From an uncultured Clostridia bacterium (GTDB taxonomy: Bacteria > Bacillota > Clostridia > TANB77 > CAG-508), in the NCBI GenBank assembly GCA_947623595.1, contig CANQHC010000003.1, positions 1 to 64,000 on the forward strand: a stretch of DNA of 64,000 nucleotides. The letters run 5' to 3'. The position numbers were made by a program, and so were the translations under genes. How positions within the stretch are numbered: the stretch's first letter is position 1; each line of letters begins with the position of its first letter. Of the stretch, positions 43,187 through 53,880 are shown piece by piece. The notes beneath the pieces were generated by a model. That model was given only the letters and a program-made list of their open reading frames with translations. It made no database searches and was not told where the DNA came from.

Positions 43187-44497
43187 TTAATAACCTGGCT
43201 TTCCTAATAATTTAAACATATTAGTTTTATATTTTTCAACTCCAGGTTGATCAAACGGATTTACCCCTAATAGTTTTCCTGAAACAGCACATGCTAGTTC
43301 AAAGAAATATATCAAATGCCCTATATTATATTCATTTAGTTTGTCCATCGTAATTACAAGGTTTGGAACTTCTCCTTCCATATGTGCATCAATTGTTCCT
43401 TCCATAGCTTTTTTATTTACTTCATCTAGCCCTTTATTTACTAAATAATTTAATTCATCTAAATTATCTTCATCTGCTTTTATTTTCATATCTGAAGCAG
43501 GTTCTTTAATATTAATTACTGTTTCAAATAAGTTTCTTCTTCCTTCTTGAATATACTGTCCTAAGGAATGCAAATCTGTAGTAAACTCCGCACCTGTTGG
43601 ATAGATTCCCTTTCCACCTTTTCCTTCGCTTTCTCCAAATAATTGCTTCCACCATTCAATCATATAATGTAACTTTGGTTCATAACTTACTAGGATTTCA
43701 ATATTCTTTGCTTCTTTATATAACATATTTCTAATAACTGCATATTTATAGCAGTCATTATATTTTAAATTTCTATCTAAATATTTTTCTTGTGCAAATT
43801 TAGCACCTTCTAATAATTTGTCTATATTTATTCCCGCTGTTGCAATTGGTAATAAACCTACCGCTGTTAGAACAGAATATCTTCCACCAATATTATCAGG
43901 AATAACAAAAGTTGTATATTTTTCTTGTTTTGCAATTTGTTTTAGAGCTCCTTTTTTGGCATCTGTCGTAACATAAATTCTTTTTTGAGCTTCCTTCAAT
44001 CCATACTTATTTTCTAACAATTCTCTAAAAACTCTAAAAGCAATAGCAGGTTCTGTAGTTGTTCCTGACTTTGAAATAACATTAATAGAAATGTCTTTAT
44101 TTCCAATTAAATCTATAATATCATTCATATAGTTTGGACTTAAATTATTTCCTACATATAAGATTTGAGGAGTTTTTCTTTGTTCATGTGACAAATAATT
44201 ATAAAAGGTATGTGTTAAGGCTTCAATTACGGCTCTTGCTCCTAAATAAGAGCCTCCAATTCCAATTACTAATAAAATTTCCGAATCACTTTGTATTTTT
44301 TTTGCTGATTTCTTTATTTTGTCTAATTCTTTTTTGTCAATTTCTTTTGGTAAATCTAGCCAACCCAAAAATTCTTTAGGATTTTTGCTTTTTTCATGAA
44401 GTTCTTTATGTATTTGAGTTACACGTTCTGCGTATTTCATCATATCTTTTTCTTTTATGTTTGTGTATTTTAAATTCAACTTAACATTTTGTATCAC
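43187..44497 (-). CDS. pgi: Glucose-6-phosphate isomerase
   Basis: 436 residues, the short Firmicutes type. The sugar-phosphate binding signatures [20 protein letters not shown] and [15 protein letters not shown] are present, with catalytic-region [14 protein letters not shown] and [18 protein letters not shown]. It interconverts glucose 6-phosphate and fructose 6-phosphate in glycolysis. The start is GTG at 44497, seven to eight bases after AAAGGAGG, and carries no competing ATG close by. Confidence 0.96.
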   Translation of the reverse strand: MIQNVKLNLKYTNIKEKDMMKYAERVTQIHKELHEKSKNPKEFLGWLDLPKEIDKKELDKIKKSAKKIQSDSEILLVIGIGGSYLGARAVIEALTHTFYNYLSHEQRKTPQILYVGNNLSPNYMNDIIDLIGNKDISINVISKSGTTTEPAIAFRVFRELLENKYGLKEAQKRIYVTTDAKKGALKQIAKQEKYTTFVIPDNIGGRYSVLTAVGLLPIATAGINIDKLLEGAKFAQEKYLDRNLKYNDCYKYAVIRNMLYKEAKNIEILVSYEPKLHYMIEWWKQLFGESEGKGGKGIYPTGAEFTTDLHSLGQYIQEGRRNLFETVINIKEPASDMKIKADEDNLDELNYLVNKGLDEVNKKAMEGTIDAHMEGEVPNLVITMDKLNEYNIGHLIYFFELACAVSGKLLGVNPFDQPGVEKYKTNMFKLLGKPGY

Positions 44498-44651
44498 TAC
44501 CGCTTCCTCCTTTCTCTTTAGTTATTTTTCCAATAATTATATTAACCTTTATAATTGCATTAATTTTATACCATTTTTTTATTTTATTCAATATTTGAAT
44601 ATCACTTTTCTTATAAAACATCACTTTTTCGTTTAAATCATTGTAATATAA

Positions 44652-45785
44652 CTATAAAGCTTCATCCATTACTTTAGCTAAATATTTCATACTAGCTAGT
44701 GCTTGATCTAAAGTATTTCCTGTAGCTCCAACTTCTATAATTACTGCTGCTTTCGCTACCTGTTGATTATAACTTGCATAACGTAATATAATTGGTTTAA
44801 ATAGCCCTGGATACATTTCATTTGCCTTTTCCTGTATTTTTACTGCAAATTTCAGATTTTGACTCCAATTCTCATGTTTAGTTTTACTACCATTTCCTCC
44901 AATAACAAACATTAATTGGGCTGCATATTCATCCCCTATTTTTACAGTTGGAGCATAAGTATTATCCCCTATAGCATCTCTATGCAAATCAATTACAATA
45001 TCAGTATTTTTATTATCCTTTAATATTTTAGTTACAGTTTTCAATGAATTACTATATGAACCTGTATATGATGGATAATCATGTAAAGTTTCATTATGTA
45101 TTACTTCATATTTATAACTTTTTAATTGTTTTTCAAGTTCTCTTCCAACTCTAATAACTGAGTAATTTTTATCAGTTGTTCTAAAATTTCCTGTCGCCTT
45201 ATATTTATATTTTTCACTTGAAGTATAACTCTCACTAGAATGAGTATGAAAAATTACTATTTTATCACTATTAACTTTTATATTTGGTGTTAATATCTCT
45301 TTTGTTAGTTTATAATTAGTTTCATTTTTTATTTTTACTCCATTATATTGTGTTGTATATTTATTAGGAACTTTTGAACTTTGAACTTCTGTTTTTACAC
45401 CTGTCTTTGCCTTTTCTATAACTTCATTTTTCTCTTTACTTTCAGCTATGTTTTCAGTTACATTCTCTACAATATTTTCATTTTTTGTTTCTTGCTTAAT
45501 AACAGAAGATAACATTTCTAATTCTAATCCTAAAGCTAATTTTAATGGTTCAATCGAAATGTTATCTTCTTTTTTTTCTTCTTCATTATTCATACTTTGT
45601 ATTCCCGGTATTGTAGTATCTAAACAAGCAATTAGTGAATTTTCCTTCAAAACTTTTGATTGTTCTATATTTTTTTTCACTCCTACTGAATATTTCATAA
45701 TAGCTATAATTGCACAAATACCTATAAAAAACTTAATTAAATACTTAATAATGTCTTTTAGGCTAATAACTGCCATATTAATCAT
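44652..45785 (-). CDS. spoIIP: Stage II sporulation protein P
   Basis: 377 residues. An N-terminal membrane anchor (LIKFFIGICAIIAIMKYSVG) is followed by a linker rich in Glu/Lys/Asn and the amidase domain. The zinc-binding histidine region is IVIFHTHSSESYTS, then TDIVIDLHRDAIGDNTYAP and VIIEVGATGNTLDQA. SpoIIP strips peptides from septal peptidoglycan together with SpoIID for engulfment during sporulation. It supports an endospore-forming host. Confidence 0.92.
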   Translation of the reverse strand: MINMAVISLKDIIKYLIKFFIGICAIIAIMKYSVGVKKNIEQSKVLKENSLIACLDTTIPGIQSMNNEEEKKEDNISIEPLKLALGLELEMLSSVIKQETKNENIVENVTENIAESKEKNEVIEKAKTGVKTEVQSSKVPNKYTTQYNGVKIKNETNYKLTKEILTPNIKVNSDKIVIFHTHSSESYTSSEKYKYKATGNFRTTDKNYSVIRVGRELEKQLKSYKYEVIHNETLHDYPSYTGSYSNSLKTVTKILKDNKNTDIVIDLHRDAIGDNTYAPTVKIGDEYAAQLMFVIGGNGSKTKHENWSQNLKFAVKIQEKANEMYPGLFKPIILRYASYNQQVAKAAVIIEVGATGNTLDQALASMKYLAKVMDEAL

Positions 45786-45861
45786 TTATAAATTTCTCCT
45801 TTGTCCTATATTAATATAATATATATGCTTTTAAAAAGAAATTTATGTTACTGACATATTT

Positions 45862-47172
45862 TTATTTAATTATTTTTACAATTTCATCTGCATCAAAAGA
45901 AACTTGCGTTTCTTCACCAGTTTCCATATTTTTAACTTTTACTTTATTAGAAGCTATTTCATCTTCACCTAAAACTATTACATATGGAATTTTTAATTTA
46001 TCTGCATACTTAAATTTAGTTTTTAACTTTTTATCACTTAAATATACTTCTGTATTAATATTTCTTTTTCTTAATTCACTTGCTATTTCAATTGGTTTTG
46101 TCATATCTTCTAACATTGGTATGATTAAAATATCTGCCATAGAATATTTATCAGCTTTGATTAAAGACATTTCATTCAATTTATAAAATAATCTTGTCAA
46201 ACCTATTGAAATTCCTACTCCTGGTAATTTTTTATCAGTGTAATATTCTGCTAAGTTCTCATATCTTCCTCCTGAACATACACTTCCTATTTCACGATAA
46301 TCATTTAAAAATGTTTCATATACTGTACCTGTATAATAATCCAATCCTCTTGCAATTGTTAGATCTATTTTAAAGTTAGTATCTGGAACTCCAAATATTC
46401 TAATATATTTTACGACTTGTGTTAATTCTTCTACCCCTGATTGAAATACTTCATTTGAAATATTTAGTTCTTTTAATTTTAAAATTTTCTCATCATTGTT
46501 TCCATCAATTGCAATAAAATTCATTATTTGTTCTATACCATCTTTTGTTACATTCAATTGTTGTAATTCTTCTATTACCGCTTCTTTTCCTATTTTGTCA
46601 ATCTTATCAATAGCTCTTAAAATATCAGTTGAATTTTCTTTTTGGTTTATACTTTCAAATAAGCCATTTAATATCTTTCTGTTATTAATACAAATTGTAA
46701 AATCTTCAAATCCAATTTCTTTGATCAAATTATAAATAACACTTGGAATTTCCGCATCATTAATAATTCCTAATTCTCCATCTCCTATGATATCAATATC
46801 GCATTGATAGAACTCACGAAATCTTCCTTTTTGAGCTTTTTCTCCTCTATATACTTTTCCAATTTGATATCTTCTAAATGGAAAACTTAAATTTCCATAA
46901 TTTTTTGCAACATATTTTGCTAATGGAACTGTTAGGTCAAATCTCATTGAAATATCTGTATCACCTTTTTGAAAACGATATATCTGTTTTTCGGTTTCTC
47001 CTCCAGCTTTTGCTAATAAAATTTCAGATAATTCTAATATTGGTGTATCCAATGGTAAAAATCCAAATTTTTGATATGTTTTTTCTATTTTCTCCTTCAT
47101 TTGTTCAAATAAAATTTGTTCATTTGGTAATAATTCCATAAATCCTGGTAATGTTCTTGGTTCTGTTATCAT
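45862..47172 (-). CDS. hisS: Histidyl-tRNA synthetase
   Basis: 436 residues, class II. Motif 1 lies in the first 80 residues (GFLPLDTPILELSEIL). Motif 2 is FRRYQIGKVYRGEKAQKGRFREFYQCDIDIIG. The histidine loop is ARGLDYYTGTVYE, and motif 3 is GVGISIGLTRLF. A C-terminal anticodon-binding domain (DILIIPMLEDMTKPIEIASELRKRNI) follows. It charges tRNA-His. A GGGAGGAG ribosome site precedes the start. Confidence 0.96.
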   Translation of the reverse strand: MITEPRTLPGFMELLPNEQILFEQMKEKIEKTYQKFGFLPLDTPILELSEILLAKAGGETEKQIYRFQKGDTDISMRFDLTVPLAKYVAKNYGNLSFPFRRYQIGKVYRGEKAQKGRFREFYQCDIDIIGDGELGIINDAEIPSVIYNLIKEIGFEDFTICINNRKILNGLFESINQKENSTDILRAIDKIDKIGKEAVIEELQQLNVTKDGIEQIMNFIAIDGNNDEKILKLKELNISNEVFQSGVEELTQVVKYIRIFGVPDTNFKIDLTIARGLDYYTGTVYETFLNDYREIGSVCSGGRYENLAEYYTDKKLPGVGISIGLTRLFYKLNEMSLIKADKYSMADILIIPMLEDMTKPIEIASELRKRNINTEVYLSDKKLKTKFKYADKLKIPYVIVLGEDEIASNKVKVKNMETGEETQVSFDADEIVKIIK

Positions 47173-47218
47173 ATTTTTCTCCTCCCGCTTAAGTTATTAT
47201 ACTTAAGTCTTATATTTT

Positions 47219-47869
47219 TTAATCTTCTCTTGGTTTTAATTCACAATATATTGGTATTTCTTCTCCTATCATAGTAGATTTACCATGACCTGGATAAACA
47301 ATAGTATCTTCTGGTAAAATTAATAATTTATTTGTAATAGATTGTATAATATCAGTAAAATTGCTAGTTGGAAGATCAGTTCTTCCCCATGTTCCATGAA
47401 ATAAAGTATCTCCAGAAAAAAGTAGTTTTTCTTTTTCACAATATAAACAACTTCCTCCTGCAGTATGTCCTGGTGTATGTATTACTTTAAATTCTAAATT
47501 TCCTAAATGAATTGTATCTCCGTCATCTAATCTAGAATCTGCTTCTAGGTTTATATCATCTATTCCTATATAGTCTGTTAAGCTAATACCTTTATCATAT
47601 AATCCTTCTGCATCAAAACGATGTATTAAAATTTTACCTCCTTTTTGTTCTTTCAAACTTTTAAGTGCACCTATATGGTCTCCATGGCAATGTGTTAAAT
47701 AAATATATTTTAATTTTGCCTCCAAAATATTTAACATTTCTATTATTCTTTCAACTTCTCCACCTGGGTCAATTACCATTGTTTCTTTTGTATTCTCTTC
47801 TTGTATAATATAACAATTCGTTTTTTCCGTAATTACTCCACTATTTACCTTTAGTACCTTAAGTATCAT
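47219..47869 (-). CDS. Metallo-beta-lactamase-fold hydrolase (glyoxalase II-like)
   Basis: 216 residues. The metal-binding motif THCHGDHIGALK, then HTPGHTAGGSC, LLFSGDTLFHGTWGR and VYPGHGKSTMIGEE, match the small glyoxalase II-like class found next to relA in many Firmicutes. The substrate is unknown; hydroxyacylglutathione-type thioesters are unlikely in Clostridia. It lies between relA and hisS, probably in the same operon. Confidence 0.88.
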   Translation of the reverse strand: MILKVLKVNSGVITEKTNCYIIQEENTKETMVIDPGGEVERIIEMLNILEAKLKYIYLTHCHGDHIGALKSLKEQKGGKILIHRFDAEGLYDKGISLTDYIGIDDINLEADSRLDDGDTIHLGNLEFKVIHTPGHTAGGSCLYCEKEKLLFSGDTLFHGTWGRTDLPTSNFTDIIQSITNKLLILPEDTIVYPGHGKSTMIGEEIPIYCELKPRED

Positions 47870-47899
47870 GACATTACCTTCCTTCTCTATAAGTAAATT

Positions 47900-50101
47900 C
47901 TATTTTCTTCTTTTTACTTCATAAACACTATCAATCTTTCTAAGTTGTTTTAATATTTTGTTAAGTTCTTCTATATTTTCTACTTCTACAGTAACTTCTG
48001 TAATTGCTATTTTTTCTCTATTATTTGCTCTTGACGTAACTGCTTGTAATTTACTTTTTGTATTTTCTATTTCTCTAATTATGTCTGCTAGTAATCCATT
48101 TCTCTCATTTCCATAAATTTCAATATCTACACTATATTTAGTTTTTTCTGCTTCAAACCAATATACATCAATCATGCGGTTTTCTTCTGAAAATAAACTT
48201 TTTACATTCACACAATCCTTACGATGTACTGATACTCCTCTTCCTTTTGTAATATATCCAACTATTTCATCTCCAGGTAATGGATTACAACATCTTGATA
48301 GTTTTACTAAACAATTATCTATTCCTTTAACTATAATTCCATTTTTTGAAGGTTTACTTTGAACTGCTTTTTCCTTAGAAAGCTCTTCTAATTTTTCTTC
48401 TAAGTTTTCAGCTTGATGTTCTTTACGATATTCCTCCAACATTCTTGCAACAATTTTTCCTGGTGAAATAGCTCCAAAACCAACACTAGCATACATATCT
48501 TCTACAAGGTTATATTTATATCTATCTAATGCTGCTTGAATATATTCTGTTTTAGAAAGTTCTGCATGGGTCATTCCTATTTTCTTTATTTCTTTTTCTA
48601 TTAATTCCTTACCTTTTACAATATTTTCTTCTCTTTCATTTTTCTTAAACCATGCTAATATTTTGTTTTTGGCTGTAGAACTCTTTACAAATTTTAGCCA
48701 ATCTCTACTTGGACCTCTTGATTGATCTGATGTAATTATTTCTACAATATCACCATTTTTTAATTGTGTAATAATAGGCATCATTTTACTGTTAATCTTT
48801 GCTCCTGTCATGTGATTTCCTATTTCAGCATGAATATTGTATGCAAAATCTATTGGTGTGCTACCCTTGGCCAAAGAAATAATTTTTCCCTTAGGAGTAA
48901 ACACATAAACCTCATCTTCAAATAATTCAGTTTTTAATGTATTTAAGAATTCATCTGGATCCTGCATATCTTTCTGCCACTCTAAAGTTTCACGAAGCCA
49001 AGAAAGTTTATCTTCCTCAACTTTTACATTTGCTTTTTTGTTTCCCATAAAGCTTGCTTCTTTATATGCCCAATGAGCAGCAATACCATATTCAGCAATA
49101 CGATGCATATCCCATGTACGAATTTGTACTTCAAAAGGTGTTCCTTTTGGTCCTATTAATGTAGTATGTAAAGATTGATACATATTAGGCTTTGGTACTG
49201 ATATGTAATCTTTAAACCTACCAGGCATTGGATTATATAATTCATGTACAACTCCTAAAACTGCATAGCAATCTTTTACAGAATTTACAATAACTCTTAA
49301 TGCAAACAAATCATATACTTGGTCTAAAGTAATATTATCCCTTTTCATTTTACGATATATACTATATAAATGTTTTGCTCTACCTGTAATTTCAGCTTCT
49401 ATATGTTGTTTTTTTACTGCTTTTCTGATTTCTTCCATAATCATATCTATGAATTTTAAACGTTCTTCTCTTTTACGGTTAATTCCTTCTACAAGTTCTC
49501 TATAATCTTCTGGGTATAAATACTTAAATGCTAAATCTTCTAACTCCCATTTTAGAGAATACATACCTAAACGATTTGCTAGTGGTGCATATAAATCCAT
49601 TGTTTCATTTGCGTTTGCTATTTGTCTTTCCCTTGTAAGATATTTTAGAGTTCTCATATTATGAAGTCTATCGGCTAGTTTAATCAAAATAACTCTAATA
49701 TCTTTTCCCATTGCAAGAAACATTTTTCTATAATTCTCAACTTGTTGTTCTTCCATACTTGCATATTGCAATTTACTAAGTTTTGTTACTCCATCAACTA
49801 GCTCTGCTATTTCTTTACCAAATATTTGTGACAAATCTTGCTTTGTTGAATCTGTGTCCTCTATTGTGTCATGCAATAAAGCAGCACATATAGTACTATC
49901 ATCCATTCCTAATGTTGATAGAATATATGCAACTTGTACTGGATGAACAATGTATGGCTCACCAGATTTTCTTAATTGATCTCCATGATGTTGTTTTGCA
50001 TATTCATAAGCTTTCCTAATTAATTTACTATCTGATTTTCTATTATTTTTTTTAGTCATTGATATTACTTCTTCTATTGTCATTTCTTTTGTTTCTGACA
50101 T
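47900..50101 (-). CDS. relA: (p)ppGpp synthetase/hydrolase Rel
   Basis: 733 residues, bifunctional length. The HD hydrolase domain (HGDQLRKSGEPYIVHPVQVAYIL, CAALLHDTIEDT) is intact. The synthetase domain follows (GRAKHLYSIYRKMKRD, YDLFALRVIV, YQSLHTTLIGPKG), then TGS (FTPKGKIISLAKGSTPIDFAY), the zinc-finger-like CCNPLPGDEIVGYITKGRG and a C-terminal ACT domain. It controls the stringent response by making and degrading (p)ppGpp. It uses no CGG at all. Confidence 0.95.
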   Translation of the reverse strand: MSETKEMTIEEVISMTKKNNRKSDSKLIRKAYEYAKQHHGDQLRKSGEPYIVHPVQVAYILSTLGMDDSTICAALLHDTIEDTDSTKQDLSQIFGKEIAELVDGVTKLSKLQYASMEEQQVENYRKMFLAMGKDIRVILIKLADRLHNMRTLKYLTRERQIANANETMDLYAPLANRLGMYSLKWELEDLAFKYLYPEDYRELVEGINRKREERLKFIDMIMEEIRKAVKKQHIEAEITGRAKHLYSIYRKMKRDNITLDQVYDLFALRVIVNSVKDCYAVLGVVHELYNPMPGRFKDYISVPKPNMYQSLHTTLIGPKGTPFEVQIRTWDMHRIAEYGIAAHWAYKEASFMGNKKANVKVEEDKLSWLRETLEWQKDMQDPDEFLNTLKTELFEDEVYVFTPKGKIISLAKGSTPIDFAYNIHAEIGNHMTGAKINSKMMPIITQLKNGDIVEIITSDQSRGPSRDWLKFVKSSTAKNKILAWFKKNEREENIVKGKELIEKEIKKIGMTHAELSKTEYIQAALDRYKYNLVEDMYASVGFGAISPGKIVARMLEEYRKEHQAENLEEKLEELSKEKAVQSKPSKNGIIVKGIDNCLVKLSRCCNPLPGDEIVGYITKGRGVSVHRKDCVNVKSLFSEENRMIDVYWFEAEKTKYSVDIEIYGNERNGLLADIIREIENTKSKLQAVTSRANNREKIAITEVTVEVENIEELNKILKQLRKIDSVYEVKRRK

Positions 50102-50157
50102 ATTACCACCTCTTTTACTTCTCGTTTATAAATTTTAATATGCCCATAAATTTTAAG

Positions 50158-51849
50158 TTAATCTATTAGTGATTTTCTCATATCTTTTAAATTTATTTGA
50201 ATTTGATCATTACCATTAAAACTATTTACCTCTAAAGAACCGACTAAATCTACTTTATCTCCAATCATATAATTTTGCACCTGATCCCCCATATTAAACC
50301 CAATAGCATCTAATACAAAGTTATCCTGTACTAGTTTTAGTTTAAGGTGCTTTCCTTCTGATAAAGATCTAATAGCTTGAATTTTTAAATTGCATAATAG
50401 AAATAAAGGAACTTTATTGGCTTCTCCATATGGCTGTAATAAATTTAGCTCTTTCACAATTTGTAAATTAATTTGTTTTAGCTCAATTCCTTTGTCTATT
50501 TTTATAATTGGTATTATATCATCAATATGACTTTTTTGAGCATAATTTTCAAATTGTTGCTTGAATTTTTCAAAATTTTCTTTTTTTACATTGATACCAA
50601 TTGCCATGCTATGCCCACCAAATTTCTCGATATATGTACTACAATTGGTTAAGGCTTCATGTAAGTCAAACCCTGGAATACTTCTTCCAGATCCTTTTCC
50701 TTTTTCTCCTTCAAAACAAATGAGAATACTTGGTTTAAAATAAATATCAGTTACTTTTGATGCTACTATTCCAATTACACCATGGTGCCAGCCTTCACTT
50801 CCTAATATAATACAAGACTTGTCTTTTTCATTTTCTTCTATTTTTAATACAGCTTCATTAAAAATTGCTTTTTCTATAGTTTGCCTTTCCATATTATATT
50901 GATTTAGCTTTGTTGTAATTTCTCTTGCTTCTTGTAAATTTTTTGTTAAAAACAAATTAAGTGCTTCTTTCTCAGCTCCCATTCTCCCACATGCGTTAAT
51001 TCTAGGTGCTACTCCATAAGAAATTGCAGTTGAATCTATTTGTCGATACCCAATAGAATTTAATAATGTTTTCAAACCTATATTCTTTGTTACTTGAATT
51101 AGTTTTAATCCCAATTTCGCAATTACTCTATTTTCATCTACTAATGGTACAATATCTGATATAGTACCTACACATACTATATCCAAATATTTTAAAAACT
51201 CCTTTTCATCTAATTTTAGTTCTATTGAAATGGCTTGTATTAGTTTAAATACTACACCCACTCCAGCTAATTGGTTAAAAGGATACTTGTTATCTTTTCT
51301 TTTAGCATCTATCACAGCTAAACATTTTGGAATTTGTTCTCCTGGCTCATGATGATCTGTTACAATAACTTCCATTCCTAAACTGATTGCATATTCAATT
51401 TCATCCACTCCTGAAATTCCGCAATCGACAGTAATCATTAACGAATAACCTTGATTTTTTATATTTTCTATTGCTTGCTTGTTTAAACCATAACCTTCTT
51501 CTAATCGATTTGGTATATAAAAACCTACTTCTAAACCTCTTTCAGATAGAAATTGTTTTAAAACCGTTATGCTAGTAATTCCATCTGCATCATAATCTCC
51601 ATAAATAATTACTTTTTCTTGATTATTTATTGCTGTTAAAATTCTATCCACTGCTAGCTTCATATCTGGCATAAAAAAAGGATCATGAAAGTCGTTTCTG
51701 GTAGGTTCTAAAAATGCTTGTATATCTTGCATATCTGTAATACCTCTATTTGCTAAAACACTAGCTAATAAAGGACTTAAATTATTCTCTTTCGTAATTT
51801 TTTCAATTAGTTGCTCTTTTTCTTCATATACTTCCCATTTTTTATTCAT
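50158..51849 (-). CDS. recJ: Single-stranded-DNA exonuclease RecJ
   Basis: 563 residues. The DHH phosphoesterase motifs YGDYDADGITS, MITVDCGISG and VIVTDHHEPGEQIPK are present. Next are the DHHA1 domain (GSGRSIPGFDLHEALTNC, KFGGHSMAIGI) and an OB-fold (KIQAIRSLSEGKHLKLKLVQD). 5'-3' exonuclease of recombination and mismatch repair. It is 56 bases upstream of relA, a pairing common in Firmicutes. Confidence 0.94.
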   Translation of the reverse strand: MNKKWEVYEEKEQLIEKITKENNLSPLLASVLANRGITDMQDIQAFLEPTRNDFHDPFFMPDMKLAVDRILTAINNQEKVIIYGDYDADGITSITVLKQFLSERGLEVGFYIPNRLEEGYGLNKQAIENIKNQGYSLMITVDCGISGVDEIEYAISLGMEVIVTDHHEPGEQIPKCLAVIDAKRKDNKYPFNQLAGVGVVFKLIQAISIELKLDEKEFLKYLDIVCVGTISDIVPLVDENRVIAKLGLKLIQVTKNIGLKTLLNSIGYRQIDSTAISYGVAPRINACGRMGAEKEALNLFLTKNLQEAREITTKLNQYNMERQTIEKAIFNEAVLKIEENEKDKSCIILGSEGWHHGVIGIVASKVTDIYFKPSILICFEGEKGKGSGRSIPGFDLHEALTNCSTYIEKFGGHSMAIGINVKKENFEKFKQQFENYAQKSHIDDIIPIIKIDKGIELKQINLQIVKELNLLQPYGEANKVPLFLLCNLKIQAIRSLSEGKHLKLKLVQDNFVLDAIGFNMGDQVQNYMIGDKVDLVGSLEVNSFNGNDQIQINLKDMRKSLID

Positions 51850-51959
51850 TTATTTCTCCCTGTTTTCTTTACAATTTACCATATTGTACTATAAATTATC
51901 GATTTTTTAAAGAGCTTTGCACCTAAAATTTTAATTATCTATATGTATTTATACAAATA

Positions 51960-51985
51960 GAGTGCCTGTTTAAGGCACTCCCACT
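51960..51985 (-). terminator. Hairpin after the YlbF-like gene
   Basis: Perfect 8-bp stem GAGTGCCT / AGGCACTC with a five-base loop. T tract short. Confidence 0.65.
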
Positions 51986-52003
51986 TTATTGCATTTTTAA
52001 TAA

Positions 52004-52336
52004 TTATAGCACGTCTTTTATTGATTCTGCTATAATTTTATTTATATCTGCTATCATAATATTAAATTTGACTTCCAAATCAAAATATTGTTTAATATCT
52101 TTGTTTTCTACTAAAGTTGCATACATTTCTTCTAATTTTTTATTTTTTTGCTCATCTTTTTCTTGTCCACTATATTCCATAACTTGTATATCATATCTTA
52201 ATTTTTCAAAATCTTCCACTTTTTGCTTTTTTTCTGGATTTTGATAAATTTCATCTTTTAATTTCTTATATGCTTTGTATTCCTCAGAATTTCTTATCTC
52301 TTGTGCTAAGCGATTAGCTGTATCATAAACTTGCAT
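52004..52336 (-). CDS. YlbF/YmcA-family small helical regulator
   Basis: 110 residues, all helical. MQVYDTANRLAQEIRNSEEYKAYKKLKDEI and the later QYFDLEVKFNIMIADINKIIAESI are typical of the YlbF family. In Bacillus these proteins form a complex that modulates RNase Y and affects competence, biofilm and sporulation. It lies just downstream of the glycogen synthase-like gene. Confidence 0.82.
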   Translation of the reverse strand: MQVYDTANRLAQEIRNSEEYKAYKKLKDEIYQNPEKKQKVEDFEKLRYDIQVMEYSGQEKDEQKNKKLEEMYATLVENKDIKQYFDLEVKFNIMIADINKIIAESIKDVL

Positions 52337-52366
52337 ATAGTTACCTCTTTCTGTTTAATTATATTT

Positions 52367-53659
52367 TTAAGCATAAGCATGCTTTTTCTTAAAGCTAAGT
52401 AAGTTTGTAATTTCTGTTTCTGTATTTTTTGCTTTATTTGCTTTTTGTGCATTTTCTTGTGCAATTTGTTCTTTTTGTTTTTCAGCAACAGTTTTACAAA
52501 TTGCCTTTTCATAAATATAATGTGTATCTTGAGCAATTTTTGTCCAATTAAATTCTTCTTTAACTTTTTGTTTTGCCTTTTTAGAAATATTTGCAGCAAG
52601 TTGTTTGTCATATAATATATTTAAAATAGAATCTGCTATAGAGTTTGGATTACCAGCATAACTTTTCATTCCATCTACACCATGATCTACAATTTCATTT
52701 AAGCCTCCAACATCTGAAACTACAGTTGGAACTCCTGCAAGCATTGCTTCTAATGCCACAATTCCAAATGGTTCATATGTACTTGGGAATACAGCCACAT
52801 CAGCACATTTATATATTTTTTGAACCTGCTTTGAATTTAGGTAACCTGTAAAGTATACTTTATTTGAAAGCCCCATTGCATCAGCTTGTGCTCTTAAATC
52901 ATCTAACATACCGCCTTTTCCAGCGATTACTAATTTTACATCATGATAAGAATTTAGAATTTTTGGTAATGCAGAAATTAGATGTTGAATTCCCTTTTCA
53001 TAAACTAGTCTTCCCACATATAATATGATTTTTTCATTGTCCATTGCATATTGTCTTCTAAAATCATAATCCCTTTCTACTCCATTAAAATTAGTTAAAT
53101 TTATTCCATTAGATACAACATTTATTTTATCAAAAGGAAGCCCAAAAAGACCTTGTACATGTCCTTTCATAAAATTGCTATTAACAATAACTTCTGTTGC
53201 TTCATATGTTAATAGCCATTCTGTATCATTAATATATCTTTGGGTATCATCATGAATACCTGAATTTCTTCCAGCTTCTGTTGCATGTATTGTAGCAACC
53301 ATTGGAATTTGAAATGATTGTTTTAAAGTTTTTGCTGCATATGCTACTAACCAATCATGTGCATGAATAACATCAAATTTACCTTTTTCATTCATGATTT
53401 GAGTTGCTTTTGATACCATATTAAAGTTTAGCTGTAGTATCCAATCTATAAAATTATTAGGATGTATCATATAATTTTCAACACGATATACTTCTACACC
53501 TTTATCATTTTCATATTCAGGTAAATCTCCTTCTTTATATGTTACTACCGTTACTTCATGCCCATCTTTAATTAACCTTTTTGATAAATCGTGAACAACT
53601 CTTGCAATACCTCCTACTATTCTTGGTGGATATTCCCATGTTAACATTAATATTTTCAT
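52367..53659 (-). CDS. Family 4 glycosyltransferase (glycogen synthase-like)
   Basis: About 430 residues. The Rossmann-type opening MKILMLTWEYPPRIVGGIARVVHDL, HAHDWLVAYAAKTL, the phosphate-binding NGINLTNFNG, YVGRLVYEKGIQHLI and FPSTYEPFGIVALEAMLAGVPTV are GT4 hallmarks. Related enzymes act with GH57 branching enzymes on alpha-glucans. The start at 53659 is preferred because GGGG precedes it and the first 46 codons of the longer frame are low-complexity. The last 45 residues are Lys/Gln/Ala-rich. A DUF4912 protein and a GH57 enzyme are divergently transcribed next door. Confidence 0.88.
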   Translation of the reverse strand: MKILMLTWEYPPRIVGGIARVVHDLSKRLIKDGHEVTVVTYKEGDLPEYENDKGVEVYRVENYMIHPNNFIDWILQLNFNMVSKATQIMNEKGKFDVIHAHDWLVAYAAKTLKQSFQIPMVATIHATEAGRNSGIHDDTQRYINDTEWLLTYEATEVIVNSNFMKGHVQGLFGLPFDKINVVSNGINLTNFNGVERDYDFRRQYAMDNEKIILYVGRLVYEKGIQHLISALPKILNSYHDVKLVIAGKGGMLDDLRAQADAMGLSNKVYFTGYLNSKQVQKIYKCADVAVFPSTYEPFGIVALEAMLAGVPTVVSDVGGLNEIVDHGVDGMKSYAGNPNSIADSILNILYDKQLAANISKKAKQKVKEEFNWTKIAQDTHYIYEKAICKTVAEKQKEQIAQENAQKANKAKNTETEITNLLSFKKKHAYA

Positions 53660-53880
53660 TAGCAAATTTACCCCTTTCTTTTTTTCTTTTGCAACTTTTT
53701 TAGTTTTAGCTACCCCTATTTTATACAAACTTTTTACAAAAGTAAACAGATTTTGATAAAATTTATTAATAAAATAAAGAAGCAAAAATTTTTCCATTTT
53801 TTTTCAATTTTCTACTCTTTTTCTATTGAATTTATTTTTATTTTGATATAGTATTATTATAAGATTGTTTATACACAAAA

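Noticed and set aside
52306-52611. Lys/Gln-rich open frame within the GT4 gene
   Set aside because: It is an alternate frame of the glycosyltransferase C-terminal coding region and low in complexity.
53659-53797. Longer N-terminus for the GT4 gene
   Set aside because: The extra 46 codons are Lys/Phe-rich low complexity, and a GGGG ribosome site lies before MKILMLTWEYPP, which is the usual family start.
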